A stretch of DNA of 25,824 nucleotides from an uncultured Collinsella sp. (GTDB lineage: Bacteria > Actinomycetota > Coriobacteriia > Coriobacteriales > Coriobacteriaceae), in contig CAAFEX010000088.1 in assembly GCA_900762015.1 (NCBI GenBank), positions 1 through 25,824 on the forward strand. The letters are read 5' to 3'. Position 1 is the stretch's first letter. Each line of letters starts with the position of its first letter. This document shows, piece after piece, positions 7,382 to 15,480 of this stretch. Made by a program: the position numbers and the translations under genes. Under the pieces are notes generated by a model. The model did no database searches and was not told where the DNA came from. It worked only from the letters and a program-made list of their open reading frames with translations.

Positions 7382-9030
7382 TGAAGGCGATCTGGCTTGC
7401 GTGCTGCGCGTGCGGCGATTACGGACTGTTGCAGCGGGAAGTCGAGGGCCGTGATGTGGGTGCACAGGTGCTTCGCGTGGGTGACCTGGACGGGCTGGTT
7501 TCCATGGCGCGGGCGTTTCCGTCACGCCGCGGGGCTGCCATCATCGCGGCGTCTCTGTTTGATACCGAAGATGTGCGCAAGACTGTTGCGCGCCTGACGG
7601 CCGAAGGCCGCGTGAGTCGCGTGGTCGTGTTGATAGAAGCGCTCGATCCGTCGGATATCGAGGGGCTGTTTCGCGCGGGGGCGACCGAGGTCATCGCTGC
7701 ACACAGTATATGCGGCAACGGGCGCGCGGGCGAGGGAGCGGTTGATTCCGATCGGCGCATGACGATTGAGCCCGATGCTTTTGTTGATAGGGAACCCGGG
7801 GCGCCTCGCGCTACAAGAGGCCCGCGTGTTGATGATTATGGAAAAGCGGAAGCCGAGCATGGTCGGCGCCCCCGGAACCCCCTTGTAGACGATGACGCTG
7901 GAGGGCCGGCGCAGCATGCTGGCGACTCCCCGGCTGTAGATATGGGATACGTGCACGGCGTGAACCTGGCGGATGAACTCGATGAAGTTGAGGGCCTTGC
8001 CGGGTGCGGCGAGTTGTCACTGATGCAGCATGAGCAGATTGCGCAGAACGAGCCTGCCTCGCAGACCGAACAAGCTGCCATGCCGGCTTGGACGCAGCAT
8101 GTGGTTGCGGCGGGGGAGACGGGGACGCTGTCACCGACGCCCGCCCCGCCGCCTCCGATGCCGCCGGCAGACGCTGCCGCTTCGCCGCATCGAGCTCCGG
8201 TCATCTGCGCCATTTCGGGTTCGGGCGGTTGCGGCAAGTCGACGATCGTTGCCACCATGGCACACACATCGTCGCTGTTGGGCTTGCGTGCCGCCGTGCT
8301 CGACCTGGACCTGATGTTTGGAAACCTTTACGACTTGTTAGGCGTCGATGCTCCGCGCGATATGGCGGCACTTATCGAGCCGTCGGCGGCGGGCACGCTC
8401 ACCGAGCCGGATATCGTAGCCACATCGATGCGCGTGGCACCGGGCGTTACGCTCTGGGGTCCCGTCGCGGCGCCCGAGCAAGCCGAGCTCATGGCACGTC
8501 CGGTGGAGCTACTGCTTGATGTCCTGCGTCGCGAATCCGACGTGGTCTTTATCGATACCTCGGTCTTTTGGGGCGACGCCGTGGCGGCTGCGGTGGCGGC
8601 GAGCGACCGTTGCCTGGTCGTTGGCGATGCGGCGGTATCGTCCGCGGCATCGGCATCGCGCGTCATTGAACTGGCAAGTCGAGTAGGTGTGCCGCGCACG
8701 CGCATGAGCGCCGTGTTCAACCGGTTCGGTGCGCGCGGGGCAGACGAGGACGTCGCCATGCGCTTTGAGATTGCCTGTGCGTTGAGCTCCAAGATTCGTA
8801 TCGCCGATGGCGGGCAGGATCTCGCCGCGCTCATGGCGTTTGGGCGCGCTGACGAGGCAGTGGGGCAGACCAGCGCTTTTGCGACTAGCGTGCGCGAGGC
8901 CACGCGCGAGATGCTCGTGGAACTGGGGTGCGCCGTCGGCCCTTGGAGCGATATGGTCGCCGACCGTGCAACGCGCACCGAACGCCCGCGTATCCGCCTT
9001 CCCTGGTCGCGCGAGGGTGATCAGCGATGA
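7381..9030 (+). CDS. tadZ: TadZ/CpaE-like pilus assembly ATPase (MinD/ParA family)
   Basis: A 549-aa protein. Residues about 1-110 resemble the receiver-like domain of TadZ/CpaE proteins. A long linker rich in Glu, Gln, Ala and Pro follows (about 130-270, with an APPPPMPP run). The MinD/ParA-type ATPase domain starts near residue 275. The P-loop reads SGGCGKST (281-288); the signature lysine of the usual KGGxGKS/T is Ser281, so ATP handling may differ from true ParA. The Walker A' region AAVLDLDLMFGNLYDLLG is typical of CpaE. TadZ proteins localise the pilus machine at the membrane. GGAGG at 7367-7371 serves the ATG; a GTG 3 nt upstream is also possible. The start overlaps cpaB and the end overlaps tadA. 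Confidence 0.85.
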   Translation: MKAIWLACCACGDYGLLQREVEGRDVGAQVLRVGDLDGLVSMARAFPSRRGAAIIAASLFDTEDVRKTVARLTAEGRVSRVVVLIEALDPSDIEGLFRAGATEVIAAHSICGNGRAGEGAVDSDRRMTIEPDAFVDREPGAPRATRGPRVDDYGKAEAEHGRRPRNPLVDDDAGGPAQHAGDSPAVDMGYVHGVNLADELDEVEGLAGCGELSLMQHEQIAQNEPASQTEQAAMPAWTQHVVAAGETGTLSPTPAPPPPMPPADAAASPHRAPVICAISGSGGCGKSTIVATMAHTSSLLGLRAAVLDLDLMFGNLYDLLGVDAPRDMAALIEPSAAGTLTEPDIVATSMRVAPGVTLWGPVAAPEQAELMARPVELLLDVLRRESDVVFIDTSVFWGDAVAAAVAASDRCLVVGDAAVSSAASASRVIELASRVGVPRTRMSAVFNRFGARGADEDVAMRFEIACALSSKIRIADGGQDLAALMAFGRADEAVGQTSAFATSVREATREMLVELGCAVGPWSDMVADRATRTERPRIRLPWSREGDQR

Positions 9031-10355
9031 GCCTGCAAACGAGGATTAAGGCTGCCGGCGCTGCGGCGGCAGCAGCGCCTGTAGATGCGGGGCGTCGCCG
9101 CGCTGTGAAACGACGCACCAAGCGCGCCGTGATGGACCGCATGGGTTACGACGAAGTGGCGCGTATCAGCGCCTATATCGACCCGGCACTTGCCCGCTCG
9201 GAATTGCGTCCTGCGGTGGAGGCGGCGCTCAATGTTGAGGAGCCGACCGATCTCGCGACGCCCGAGCGCGAGACCATCATCGACGAGATTTTGGATGACG
9301 TGGTGGGCTTGGGGCCGTTGCAGCCGCTCATCGAGGACGACACCGTTACCGAGATCATGATCAACGGCTGCCGCTCGGCTTTCTTTGAACGCGGCGGCGT
9401 CTTGTACCCCATCGAGCATGCGTTTGAGGATGATGAGCAGATCCGTGTGCTTATCGACCGCATTATCTCGCCACTTGGCCGCCGTGTCGACGAGCGCAGC
9501 CCCATCGTCAACGCCCGCCTCAAAACGGGCTATCGCGTCAACGCGGTGATTCCGCCTGTGGCGATTGACGGACCGATTCTCACCATCCGAAAGTTCTCGG
9601 ACCGTATCTGCTCGCTGGACGAGCTCGTGGGGTTGGGATCGCTGCCGCTTTGGTATGCGCAGCTGCTGTCGTGTGCGGTGTCGCTGCGACAGGACCTGGC
9701 GGTTGCGGGAGGCACGGGATCTGGTAAGACCACCCTGCTCAACGCGTTGTCATGTGAGATTTCCACCGGCGAGCGCATCGTGACGATCGAGGACTCTGCC
9801 GAGCTCAAGTTTGCGCATCATCCGCACGTGGTGCGCCTAGAGGCGCGCGAGGCTTCAATTGAGGGCGAAGGCGCGGTGACGATCCGCGACCTGGTAACTA
9901 ATGCCCTACGCATGCGCCCCGACCGCATCGTGGTGGGCGAGGTGCGCGGTGCCGAGTGCTGCGACATGTTGCAGGCCATGAACACGGGCCACGACGGGTC
10001 GCTCACCACACTTCATGCGGGTTCAGAACAGGAGACCGTGGTGCGTCTGACGTTGCTTGCACGTTATGGCATCGATCTGCCGAGCGAGCTCATCGAGGAG
10101 CAGATTGCCATGGCGCTCGACGGCATCGTGATGTCCGAGCGCCACGCCGATGGCAGGCGTTTCGTCTCCTCGTATTCGGGGGTGCGACGCGCCGCATCGG
10201 GTGGCGTAGAGCTCGAGCGCTATGTGACGTTCGATGCCGCCGAGCGCACCTGGACGCTTGACCGCGAGCCGCCGTTTATCGCAGAAGGCCTGCGGTCGGG
10301 GACGCTCACACAAGAGGAGGTGGACGAATGGAGATCACTGTGCCCCTCGTCGTAG
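9027..10355 (+). CDS. tadA: Tad pilus motor ATPase TadA/CpaF (type II/IV secretion ATPase)
   Basis: A 442-aa hexameric secretion ATPase that drives assembly of the Flp pilus from the cytoplasmic face of the membrane. It shows Walker A GGTGSGKT (228-235), the Asp/Glu box IVTIEDSAEL, Walker B around RPDRIVVGEVRG and the His box around GSLTTLHA, in the normal order. The N-terminal domain carries DDxVTEIMING, characteristic of CpaF. A basic, Ala-rich tail of about 35 residues precedes it. The start ATG overlaps the tadZ stop by 4 nt, and the last 28 nt overlap tadB, indicating translational coupling. Confidence 0.95.
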   Translation: MSLQTRIKAAGAAAAAAPVDAGRRRAVKRRTKRAVMDRMGYDEVARISAYIDPALARSELRPAVEAALNVEEPTDLATPERETIIDEILDDVVGLGPLQPLIEDDTVTEIMINGCRSAFFERGGVLYPIEHAFEDDEQIRVLIDRIISPLGRRVDERSPIVNARLKTGYRVNAVIPPVAIDGPILTIRKFSDRICSLDELVGLGSLPLWYAQLLSCAVSLRQDLAVAGGTGSGKTTLLNALSCEISTGERIVTIEDSAELKFAHHPHVVRLEAREASIEGEGAVTIRDLVTNALRMRPDRIVVGEVRGAECCDMLQAMNTGHDGSLTTLHAGSEQETVVRLTLLARYGIDLPSELIEEQIAMALDGIVMSERHADGRRFVSSYSGVRRAASGGVELERYVTFDAAERTWTLDREPPFIAEGLRSGTLTQEEVDEWRSLCPSS

Positions 10356-11254
10356 GGGGCTTGGCAGGGCTTTCTGTCGCGACGGCGTGCGGGGCGGAAC
10401 CTCGTGTGCCGCAGGTACCGCCGGTGGAGCTGACACGTCAGGCGCTCGAGACGGTGGCAGAGAAGCTGCCACGTGAGCTGGTGGAAAACGATCTGCTGAA
10501 AAAGATCGCCCGTTCGTGGGCATCGCTGGCTCCGGCGCATCGCCTTGGCCTCGTGATCGAAGATGCTTCGGGACGTTTGGCGTTTCTGCTGCTATCGAGC
10601 GGTGTCTGCTGCGTTTTACTAACGATGGTGTCGTTATCGCCCCTCGGATTTGCCTTGGGACTTGTTGCTCCGTTTGCCGTTGGTGCCGCTCGGGATGGCT
10701 TTGAGAGCCGGCGCGAGCAACACGATGCAGAAGAGGCAATGCCCGAGGCGTTTACCGCACTTTCCATGTCGCTTGCCTCGGGACATTCGCTGGCCCAGGG
10801 CATGCGCTTTGTGGGCGCTCATGCGCAAGAGCCAGTGCATACCGAGTTTTTGCGGGTGGCGGCGGCGATCGATTGCGGCGTCTCGGCGACCGACGCGCTC
10901 GATGACTTGCTCGTGCGTATCGACGCCCCCGGTCTTTCGCTTGTGACCTTGGCGCTTAAGGTGTCTCAGCGCACCGGCGCTCCGCTTGCCGACTTACTGT
11001 CCGAGGCGTCGAGCATGGTGGGGGAGCGCATTGAGCTCAAGCGCCGCCTGGATGTTAAGACGTCGCAGGCTCGCATGTCTGCGCATATGGTCGCGGCGAT
11101 GCCGGCGGGCATGTGCGCGGTGTTGGCGCTGCTTTCGGCAGATTTTCGTCGCGGTCTTGCGACGCCTGCCGGCGCGGGCACTGTGGTGCTGGGTCTTGCC
11201 CTCAACGCCGTTGCCCTGGTGGTTATCCGGCGCATTATGCGGGTGGAGCTATGA
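10328..11254 (+). CDS. tadB: Tad pilus inner-membrane platform protein TadB (GspF family)
   Basis: A 308-aa polytopic membrane protein. It has membrane segments near residues 80-120 and two at the C-terminus, flanking a T2SSF domain. The core EEAMPEAFTALSMSLASGHSL with a later KVSQRTGAPLADLL is the typical T2SSF pattern. TadB partners TadC to form the platform on which TadA acts. AGGAGG lies just before the ATG and inside the end of tadA. The gene ends with an ATGA overlap into tadC. Confidence 0.9.
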   Translation: MEITVPLVVGGLAGLSVATACGAEPRVPQVPPVELTRQALETVAEKLPRELVENDLLKKIARSWASLAPAHRLGLVIEDASGRLAFLLLSSGVCCVLLTMVSLSPLGFALGLVAPFAVGAARDGFESRREQHDAEEAMPEAFTALSMSLASGHSLAQGMRFVGAHAQEPVHTEFLRVAAAIDCGVSATDALDDLLVRIDAPGLSLVTLALKVSQRTGAPLADLLSEASSMVGERIELKRRLDVKTSQARMSAHMVAAMPAGMCAVLALLSADFRRGLATPAGAGTVVLGLALNAVALVVIRRIMRVEL

Positions 11255-11892
11255 GCGCCCCGGTTGCAGTTGCGGCTTGCCTGTGCGCCCTGAGCGTATT
11301 TGTCGCGACGGGTTTGGATCGGGCGGATGCACGCAAGATCGCAGGGGCCTGCAAGCGCGAGGCGGTGCTGGTCGCTGCCGCAGGTCGCTCGGTGGTCGAT
11401 GCTCTGATCGCGCGAGTGAAGGGCGCGGTTGGAGCGGGCGGCCCGGCGCGAGTGTCGCTCGGCGAAGTGTCCGAGATGATCGATGTTGTTCGCTTGGGTC
11501 TTTCGGCCGGTCTTTCGTTTGATGCGGCGCTTGAGATTTTCTGCGCCAACCGCCGGTCAGTGCTGGCTCTTCGCCTTGAGCGAGCCTGCATGGCGTGGCA
11601 GGTGGGCGTGGGCACGCGTGAGGACGAGTTGTTGGCCGCCGCGCGCGACTTGGACGTGCGAGCGCTCGAGACCTTTGCCATCACGGTGGGGCAGGCGCTC
11701 GCCCTGGGTGCCCCACTTGCCGAGACGCTGGCCGCTCAAAGTCGCGAGATCCGTACGGCTCATCGCGCCGCGGTCGAGCGCGAGATCGAGCGTGCGCCCG
11801 TCAAGCTGCTGATTCCCACCGGCACGCTCATCTTGCCGGCGTTGCTTCTGTCCATATTGGGCCCGCTGCTGGGAGCAGGCGGGATGATGTAG
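11251..11892 (+). CDS. tadC: Tad pilus inner-membrane platform protein TadC (GspF family)
   Basis: A 213-aa protein, starting at the ATG that overlaps the tadB stop (ATGA). It has an N-terminal membrane segment, a T2SSF core (MIDVVRLGLSAGLSFDAAL, then ITVGQALALGAPLAETL) and a C-terminal hydrophobic pair containing LILPALLLSILGPLL. It is shorter than TadB, as is usual for TadC in Gram-positive Tad loci. A longer in-frame reading from 11113 would lie inside tadB and has no support. Confidence 0.9.
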   Translation: MSAPVAVAACLCALSVFVATGLDRADARKIAGACKREAVLVAAAGRSVVDALIARVKGAVGAGGPARVSLGEVSEMIDVVRLGLSAGLSFDAALEIFCANRRSVLALRLERACMAWQVGVGTREDELLAAARDLDVRALETFAITVGQALALGAPLAETLAAQSREIRTAHRAAVEREIERAPVKLLIPTGTLILPALLLSILGPLLGAGGMM

Positions 11893-11902
11893 GGAGGAAT
11901 AC

Positions 11903-12136
11903 ATGAACACGATGACTGACGCTGCTGGCAAGGTCCAGGGCTGGGCGTTTTGCCGGGCGGCACATGTTCGTCAGTGCGCCAAGGAGCTATTGCAGGAGGA
12001 GAGCGCACAGGGTACCACCGAGTATGCCATCTTGGTCGGCGTGCTCGTGGTGATCGCGATTATCGCCATCGTCGCATTTAAGGGCAAGGTCCAAGATCTA
12101 TGGAACGCTATCAGCGAGGGCATCAACAGCCTGTAG
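11903..12136 (+). CDS. flp: Flp-type pilin, probable major pilus subunit
   Basis: A 77-aa prepilin with a long (about 33-residue) leader and the class III pattern SAQGTTEYAILVGVLVVIAIIAIVAF. If cut between Ala and Gln, the mature protein has Glu at position 5 and Tyr at 6, as in Flp pilins, followed by the hydrophobic helix and a short C-terminal tail. The residue before the cut is Ala, not the usual Gly. Mature length would be about 43 residues. A strong GGAGG is 5-6 nt upstream of the ATG. It sits directly after tadC, the usual place for a pilin supplying the machine. Confidence 0.9.
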   Translation: MNTMTDAAGKVQGWAFCRAAHVRQCAKELLQEESAQGTTEYAILVGVLVVIAIIAIVAFKGKVQDLWNAISEGINSL

Positions 12137-12663
12137 AGGGCGAGCGCCCCATCGGGGTGCTGCTGGTGTTTGCTTGCCTGACCGTGGCGATAGCGGCGGT
12201 GCTTTGGGGGCTTAACGCCGCGCGGCAGCAGCGTCCTGGGACCGCCTCCGATTTGGGCTCAGATTCGGCGGTGGCGTCTCAAAAAGATGAGATGCGAGAT
12301 GCGGACGATTCGGATGTCGCTGTCACGGCGCAAACCTTTCTGCGGACGCTCGACAAGCGGTCTGGCACTGCGACGGATTCGCCTGAGGGCAACGCGATTG
12401 CGGTCCGGCTTGCATGGTCCGAGGACCGACCGATGACCGAAGCGGCGGCGGATATGCTGCGTGCCTATCGCGAGGTACCCACGGCGCAACTTGCTCTGAG
12501 CGGCTATCTCGACATCAAGGGAAACGTGTGGGGCGCCATCGTGCGCGACGGACGCGGCTGGGTCGATATGGTGACAATTGCCGCGGATGCTGGCGATGCT
12601 TCGTGTCGTCTGCGCGCCGTGCGCCTGAGCCCGCAGGCAACGGACTCAAAGGAGGGATCGTGA
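12100..12663 (+). CDS. Unrecognised membrane-anchored protein in the pilus operon
   Basis: A 187-aa protein I do not recognise. One membrane segment (about residues 18-36) follows a short polar N-terminus. The next stretch (about 45-75) is Asp/Ser-rich and probably flexible. The C-terminal part (about 75-180) looks globular, with few Cys. The predicted topology places that domain outside the cell. The ATG lies inside the end of flp (37-nt overlap, different frame) with only a weak upstream AAGG; a GTG start at 12157 is possible. The frame stays open to 1 nt before the next gene's ATG, and its stop follows a GGAGGG used by that gene. Position suggests a pilus role; the sequence does not show one. 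Confidence 0.7.
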   Translation: MERYQRGHQQPVEGERPIGVLLVFACLTVAIAAVLWGLNAARQQRPGTASDLGSDSAVASQKDEMRDADDSDVAVTAQTFLRTLDKRSGTATDSPEGNAIAVRLAWSEDRPMTEAAADMLRAYREVPTAQLALSGYLDIKGNVWGAIVRDGRGWVDMVTIAADAGDASCRLRAVRLSPQATDSKEGS

Positions 12664-12664
12664 A

Positions 12665-12883
12665 ATGCATGATGTCCTGCGTGAGGAATCTGCCCAGGCG
12701 ACGGTCGAATACGCCATCGTCACGGTGGCGCTGTTATCGATCGTGCTGGCGATCGCGGGACTTTGGCGTGCCGGCACCGATGGGCGCTTGGCGGCGCTGG
12801 TTGAGCGGGCGGCATCCCATGGCGTTGCCTCGACGTCGGTTATCGACGCCGCTGCGGCCGCTAAGGACATCGCGTTGTATTGA
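12665..12883 (+). CDS. Small pilin-like protein (second Flp/TadE-type prepilin)
   Basis: A 72-aa protein with a very short leader (9 residues), then SAQATVEYAIVTVALLSIVLAIAGLW, the prepilin cleavage and helix pattern. Glu falls at +5 and Tyr at +6 after the Ala|Gln bond. The mature tail is Ala-rich with no Cys. It could be a minor pilin, an alternative major pilin or a pseudopilin that primes the fibre. GGAGGG (12651-12656) lies 8 nt before the ATG. The next gene appears to overlap its 3' end. Confidence 0.8.
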   Translation: MHDVLREESAQATVEYAIVTVALLSIVLAIAGLWRAGTDGRLAALVERAASHGVASTSVIDAAAAAKDIALY

Positions 12884-13355
12884 TGCCGCGCGCGAGGACC
12901 GGGCGCAGTCTACGGTCGAGGCCGCTTTTTTGCTGCCGACGTTTCTGACACTCATCCTTCTCGCGCTGCAACCGGTGTGCCTGCTCTATACGCGCGCGGT
13001 CATGGAGTCTGCCGCCGCCGAGACCGCGCGGCTCATGACCACGACGACGGCGGAGGACGACGATCTTAAGGAGTTCACCCGCCGCCGACTAGCCGCAGTG
13101 CCCAACGTTTCGATCTTTCATGCCGGCGGGCCGTTGTCGTGGGATATCGAGCTTGGCCGGGCCGGTGCGGGTGGTGTCTCGTCCGTGTCCGTTTCCGGCG
13201 AGGTCAAGCCGTTGCCCGTGATCGGTGCGTTTGCGCAGGCTATGGGTGGTACCGCCGAGGGCGGCTACGTTGAGCTCAAGGTCGATGTCTCGTATCAATC
13301 GCGTCCCGAATGGCTGGAGGGAGATTATGATTCGTGGATTGCTACATGGGATTAA
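12819..13355 (+). CDS. tadE: TadE-like minor pilin
   Basis: A TadE-type protein whose supported part begins near 12885. It has RAQSTVEAAFLLPTFLTLILLALQ (prepilin motif and helix), then CLLYTRAVMESAAAETARLM, typical of TadE. A mostly polar domain of about 130 residues follows. The start is uncertain. The ATG at 12819 gives an Arg-rich leader but overlaps the preceding pilin gene by 65 nt. TTG 12825 and ATT 12879 are in frame, and the latter has AGGA 11 nt upstream. The ATG at 12883 that overlaps the previous stop is in the wrong frame. A frameshift or non-standard start should be considered. The 3' end overlaps the next gene by 29 nt. Confidence 0.75.
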   Translation: MALPRRRLSTPLRPLRTSRCIDAAREDRAQSTVEAAFLLPTFLTLILLALQPVCLLYTRAVMESAAAETARLMTTTTAEDDDLKEFTRRRLAAVPNVSIFHAGGPLSWDIELGRAGAGGVSSVSVSGEVKPLPVIGAFAQAMGGTAEGGYVELKVDVSYQSRPEWLEGDYDSWIATWD

Positions 13356-15480
13356 GCGTTTCTGGTCTAGACGCGTTTTGACGCGCCGTCCGAGCTGCCA
13401 TCGCAAGCGAGGCGGCTTTATGGGTCGAGCCGGTGTCGATCTGTTTATCGAAGACGGCGCCTATACCACGCTTTCTTCTGCCGTGGTCATCCTAGTGGTG
13501 CTCACGTTGTTGTTTTCGTCGACCGCGGCGATATGGAGCATGTCGCGTGCCGGGGATACCCAGGTGGCGGCTGATAGCGGCGCGCTGGCGGGTGCCAACG
13601 TAGTGTCGTCCTATCACACGGCTGCCACGGTGGTTGATGCGAGCATCTTGAGTCTGGGGCTGGCGGGGTTTGCCACGATCGGGACGGGCCTGGTCGCCAT
13701 CCTCATCCCGGGTGCCGAGCCGGTTGCCGGCAATATGGTCGACACCGGGATTGAGATCATTAAAACGCGCAACAAGTTTGCCAAAAGCGCATCGGAAGGC
13801 TTACAGAAAATCGAGACGGCTCTGCCGTATCTGATCGCCGCGCGTGCCACGCAGGCGGTGTCGGCGCAGGATACCGATAGTGTGACCTATACCGGTACGG
13901 CGCTTGCCGTGCCCAGGACATCCGAGTCTGACTTCGCTGCGCTCAAAGGATCAGAGATCTCGACCGATACCATTAAAGACACATCAGATGATTTAGAGTG
14001 TGCGGCCGAGGAACTGCGGAAGGCTTCTGAGGACACGGCGAAGGCTAAAGAGCGTGCTTGGCTGGCGGATTGTGGTGGGTCTGACAAGGGCTCGGTCGGC
14101 AGCTGTTCTTGCATGTGGGAGCGTGCGAAAAGCCTAACGGATCTCTCCGGTGTTCAAAATCCGCATTACTCATCGAGCGTTACGTGGGAGCCCCAAGTTG
14201 CCCTTGATCGCGCGAAGGACTACTACCATTGGCGTCTGACAAATGAGAAGCCCCACGGCTCGAGTGTCGAGATGAAGGCAGAGTCTGCGGCGCGTAAGGC
14301 GTTTTATACCTATGCGAGCGCGGAGGTCGATCGGGCACATATAACCGAGAACGGAGACAGGGTTTCCTCCTATATTCCGCTGCTGCCGCGCAACTCTGAT
14401 GAGGTTCGGGCGACGGAACTCTTTACCGATGCGGTGTGGCCGACGAGCGTGAACGATGACAAGGCGTATCTGCATTACGGGACGACCTGCCCTAACTATA
14501 AGAAAGGGACGCCGAGCGGATTTGCTTCGGTTGCCGATTACGATGGACAGGATAAATGCAGCAAATGCCATTTTGGCGTTTTGTCGCTTGGTGCTGTTGC
14601 GGCGCCTTCAACCTCTATCGAAAACGGCTTCGAATATCACTTCGACGAGTTCAAAAAGGCCTTGGAGGAATACGTCAAATGTCGGAACAAAGAGCTTGAG
14701 CTCATGCGCCAGACCGAGGATGAGGCCGACCGTGCGAGCAATGCGTTTGACCAGGCCATTAAAGCGCTTTCGGGCGAGCGTCCGCGTATCGCTCCGCCCG
14801 GTCGCAACGGCGTGGTTGCCTTTGCGGTTTCGGGTGCCATCTCGAGCCCCGATGAGCTCAACTCTTCGTTTAACACGGCAGTCAGGCTTGGCGATCGCGG
14901 TGCCATCTCTGCCGCGGTGCTGGCGCCCGATGAGGCGACGGCGCAAAACAACGTGCTTTCGCGATTTTTCTCGACATTGAAGGAACGCTCGGGTGGCGTT
15001 GCCGGCGTACTCGATGGCGTCATGGATGTCTGGGGACGGCTGCTTGTGGGATACGGAGACATCCAAGGTTCGGCCGACGAACTTATGGACGAGATGATTA
15101 AAGGCCTAGGAGGGGGCAGCGGCGCGTTGGGCTCCATTGCATCGTGGCTCGGCGATACCGTTTCGGCGTCCGTGGCGGCGCTGGGTTTGGAACCGTGCGA
15201 CTTGCGCCTGCGAAAGCCGGTGCTGACTGATTCCGCCAACGTCATTAAGAGCCCGGGGTCTGACATTGCTGGCCTCTCTCAAGCGCAAGACAAACTGCGA
15301 AGTATTCCGTTGGGCGTGACCGATCCCAAGGCGCTTTGCGAGGCGTTGGAATATCAAGTCGAACGCACCGTCAGCGGTACGGTGTTCACGCTTGCGGAGA
15401 TTCCTCTGCCCGGCGGCGGTTCCATCCCGCTCACCGTCGATGTCGCCACGCTGGTTGGCGCTCTGGGCGGTGGGTCGTAA
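13327..15480 (+). CDS. Large TadG-like pilus-associated protein with Cys-rich ectodomain
   Basis: A 717-aa protein. After a basic N-terminus, EDGAYTTLSSAVVILVVLTLLFSSTAAIW forms one membrane segment. It is followed by DTQVAADSGALAGANVV, the pattern seen after the helix in TadG-like proteins. A hydrophobic Gly-rich stretch follows, then a large region predicted to face outward. That region holds at least nine Cys, including a CSKC (around 14557-14568) preceded by GTTCPNY, and a stretch likely to form coiled coil (about 14640-14790). The C-terminus is Gly-rich. DNA from about 13980 to 14600 is visibly poorer in G+C than its flanks. No known adhesin domain was recognised. GGAGGGAG lies directly before the ATG at 13327. 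It could be a tip protein or surface anchor. Confidence 0.75.
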   Translation: MIRGLLHGIKRFWSRRVLTRRPSCHRKRGGFMGRAGVDLFIEDGAYTTLSSAVVILVVLTLLFSSTAAIWSMSRAGDTQVAADSGALAGANVVSSYHTAATVVDASILSLGLAGFATIGTGLVAILIPGAEPVAGNMVDTGIEIIKTRNKFAKSASEGLQKIETALPYLIAARATQAVSAQDTDSVTYTGTALAVPRTSESDFAALKGSEISTDTIKDTSDDLECAAEELRKASEDTAKAKERAWLADCGGSDKGSVGSCSCMWERAKSLTDLSGVQNPHYSSSVTWEPQVALDRAKDYYHWRLTNEKPHGSSVEMKAESAARKAFYTYASAEVDRAHITENGDRVSSYIPLLPRNSDEVRATELFTDAVWPTSVNDDKAYLHYGTTCPNYKKGTPSGFASVADYDGQDKCSKCHFGVLSLGAVAAPSTSIENGFEYHFDEFKKALEEYVKCRNKELELMRQTEDEADRASNAFDQAIKALSGERPRIAPPGRNGVVAFAVSGAISSPDELNSSFNTAVRLGDRGAISAAVLAPDEATAQNNVLSRFFSTLKERSGGVAGVLDGVMDVWGRLLVGYGDIQGSADELMDEMIKGLGGGSGALGSIASWLGDTVSASVAALGLEPCDLRLRKPVLTDSANVIKSPGSDIAGLSQAQDKLRSIPLGVTDPKALCEALEYQVERTVSGTVFTLAEIPLPGGGSIPLTVDVATLVGALGGGS

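Noticed and set aside
11113..11250. Longer N-terminus for TadC
   Set aside because: It lies within tadB in a different frame. The ATGA overlap at 11251 gives a normal TadC start.
12414..12818. Upstream extension of the TadE-like frame to 12414
   Set aside because: This part overlaps two other well-supported genes in another frame and has shadow-type Arg/Ser/Cys-rich composition.
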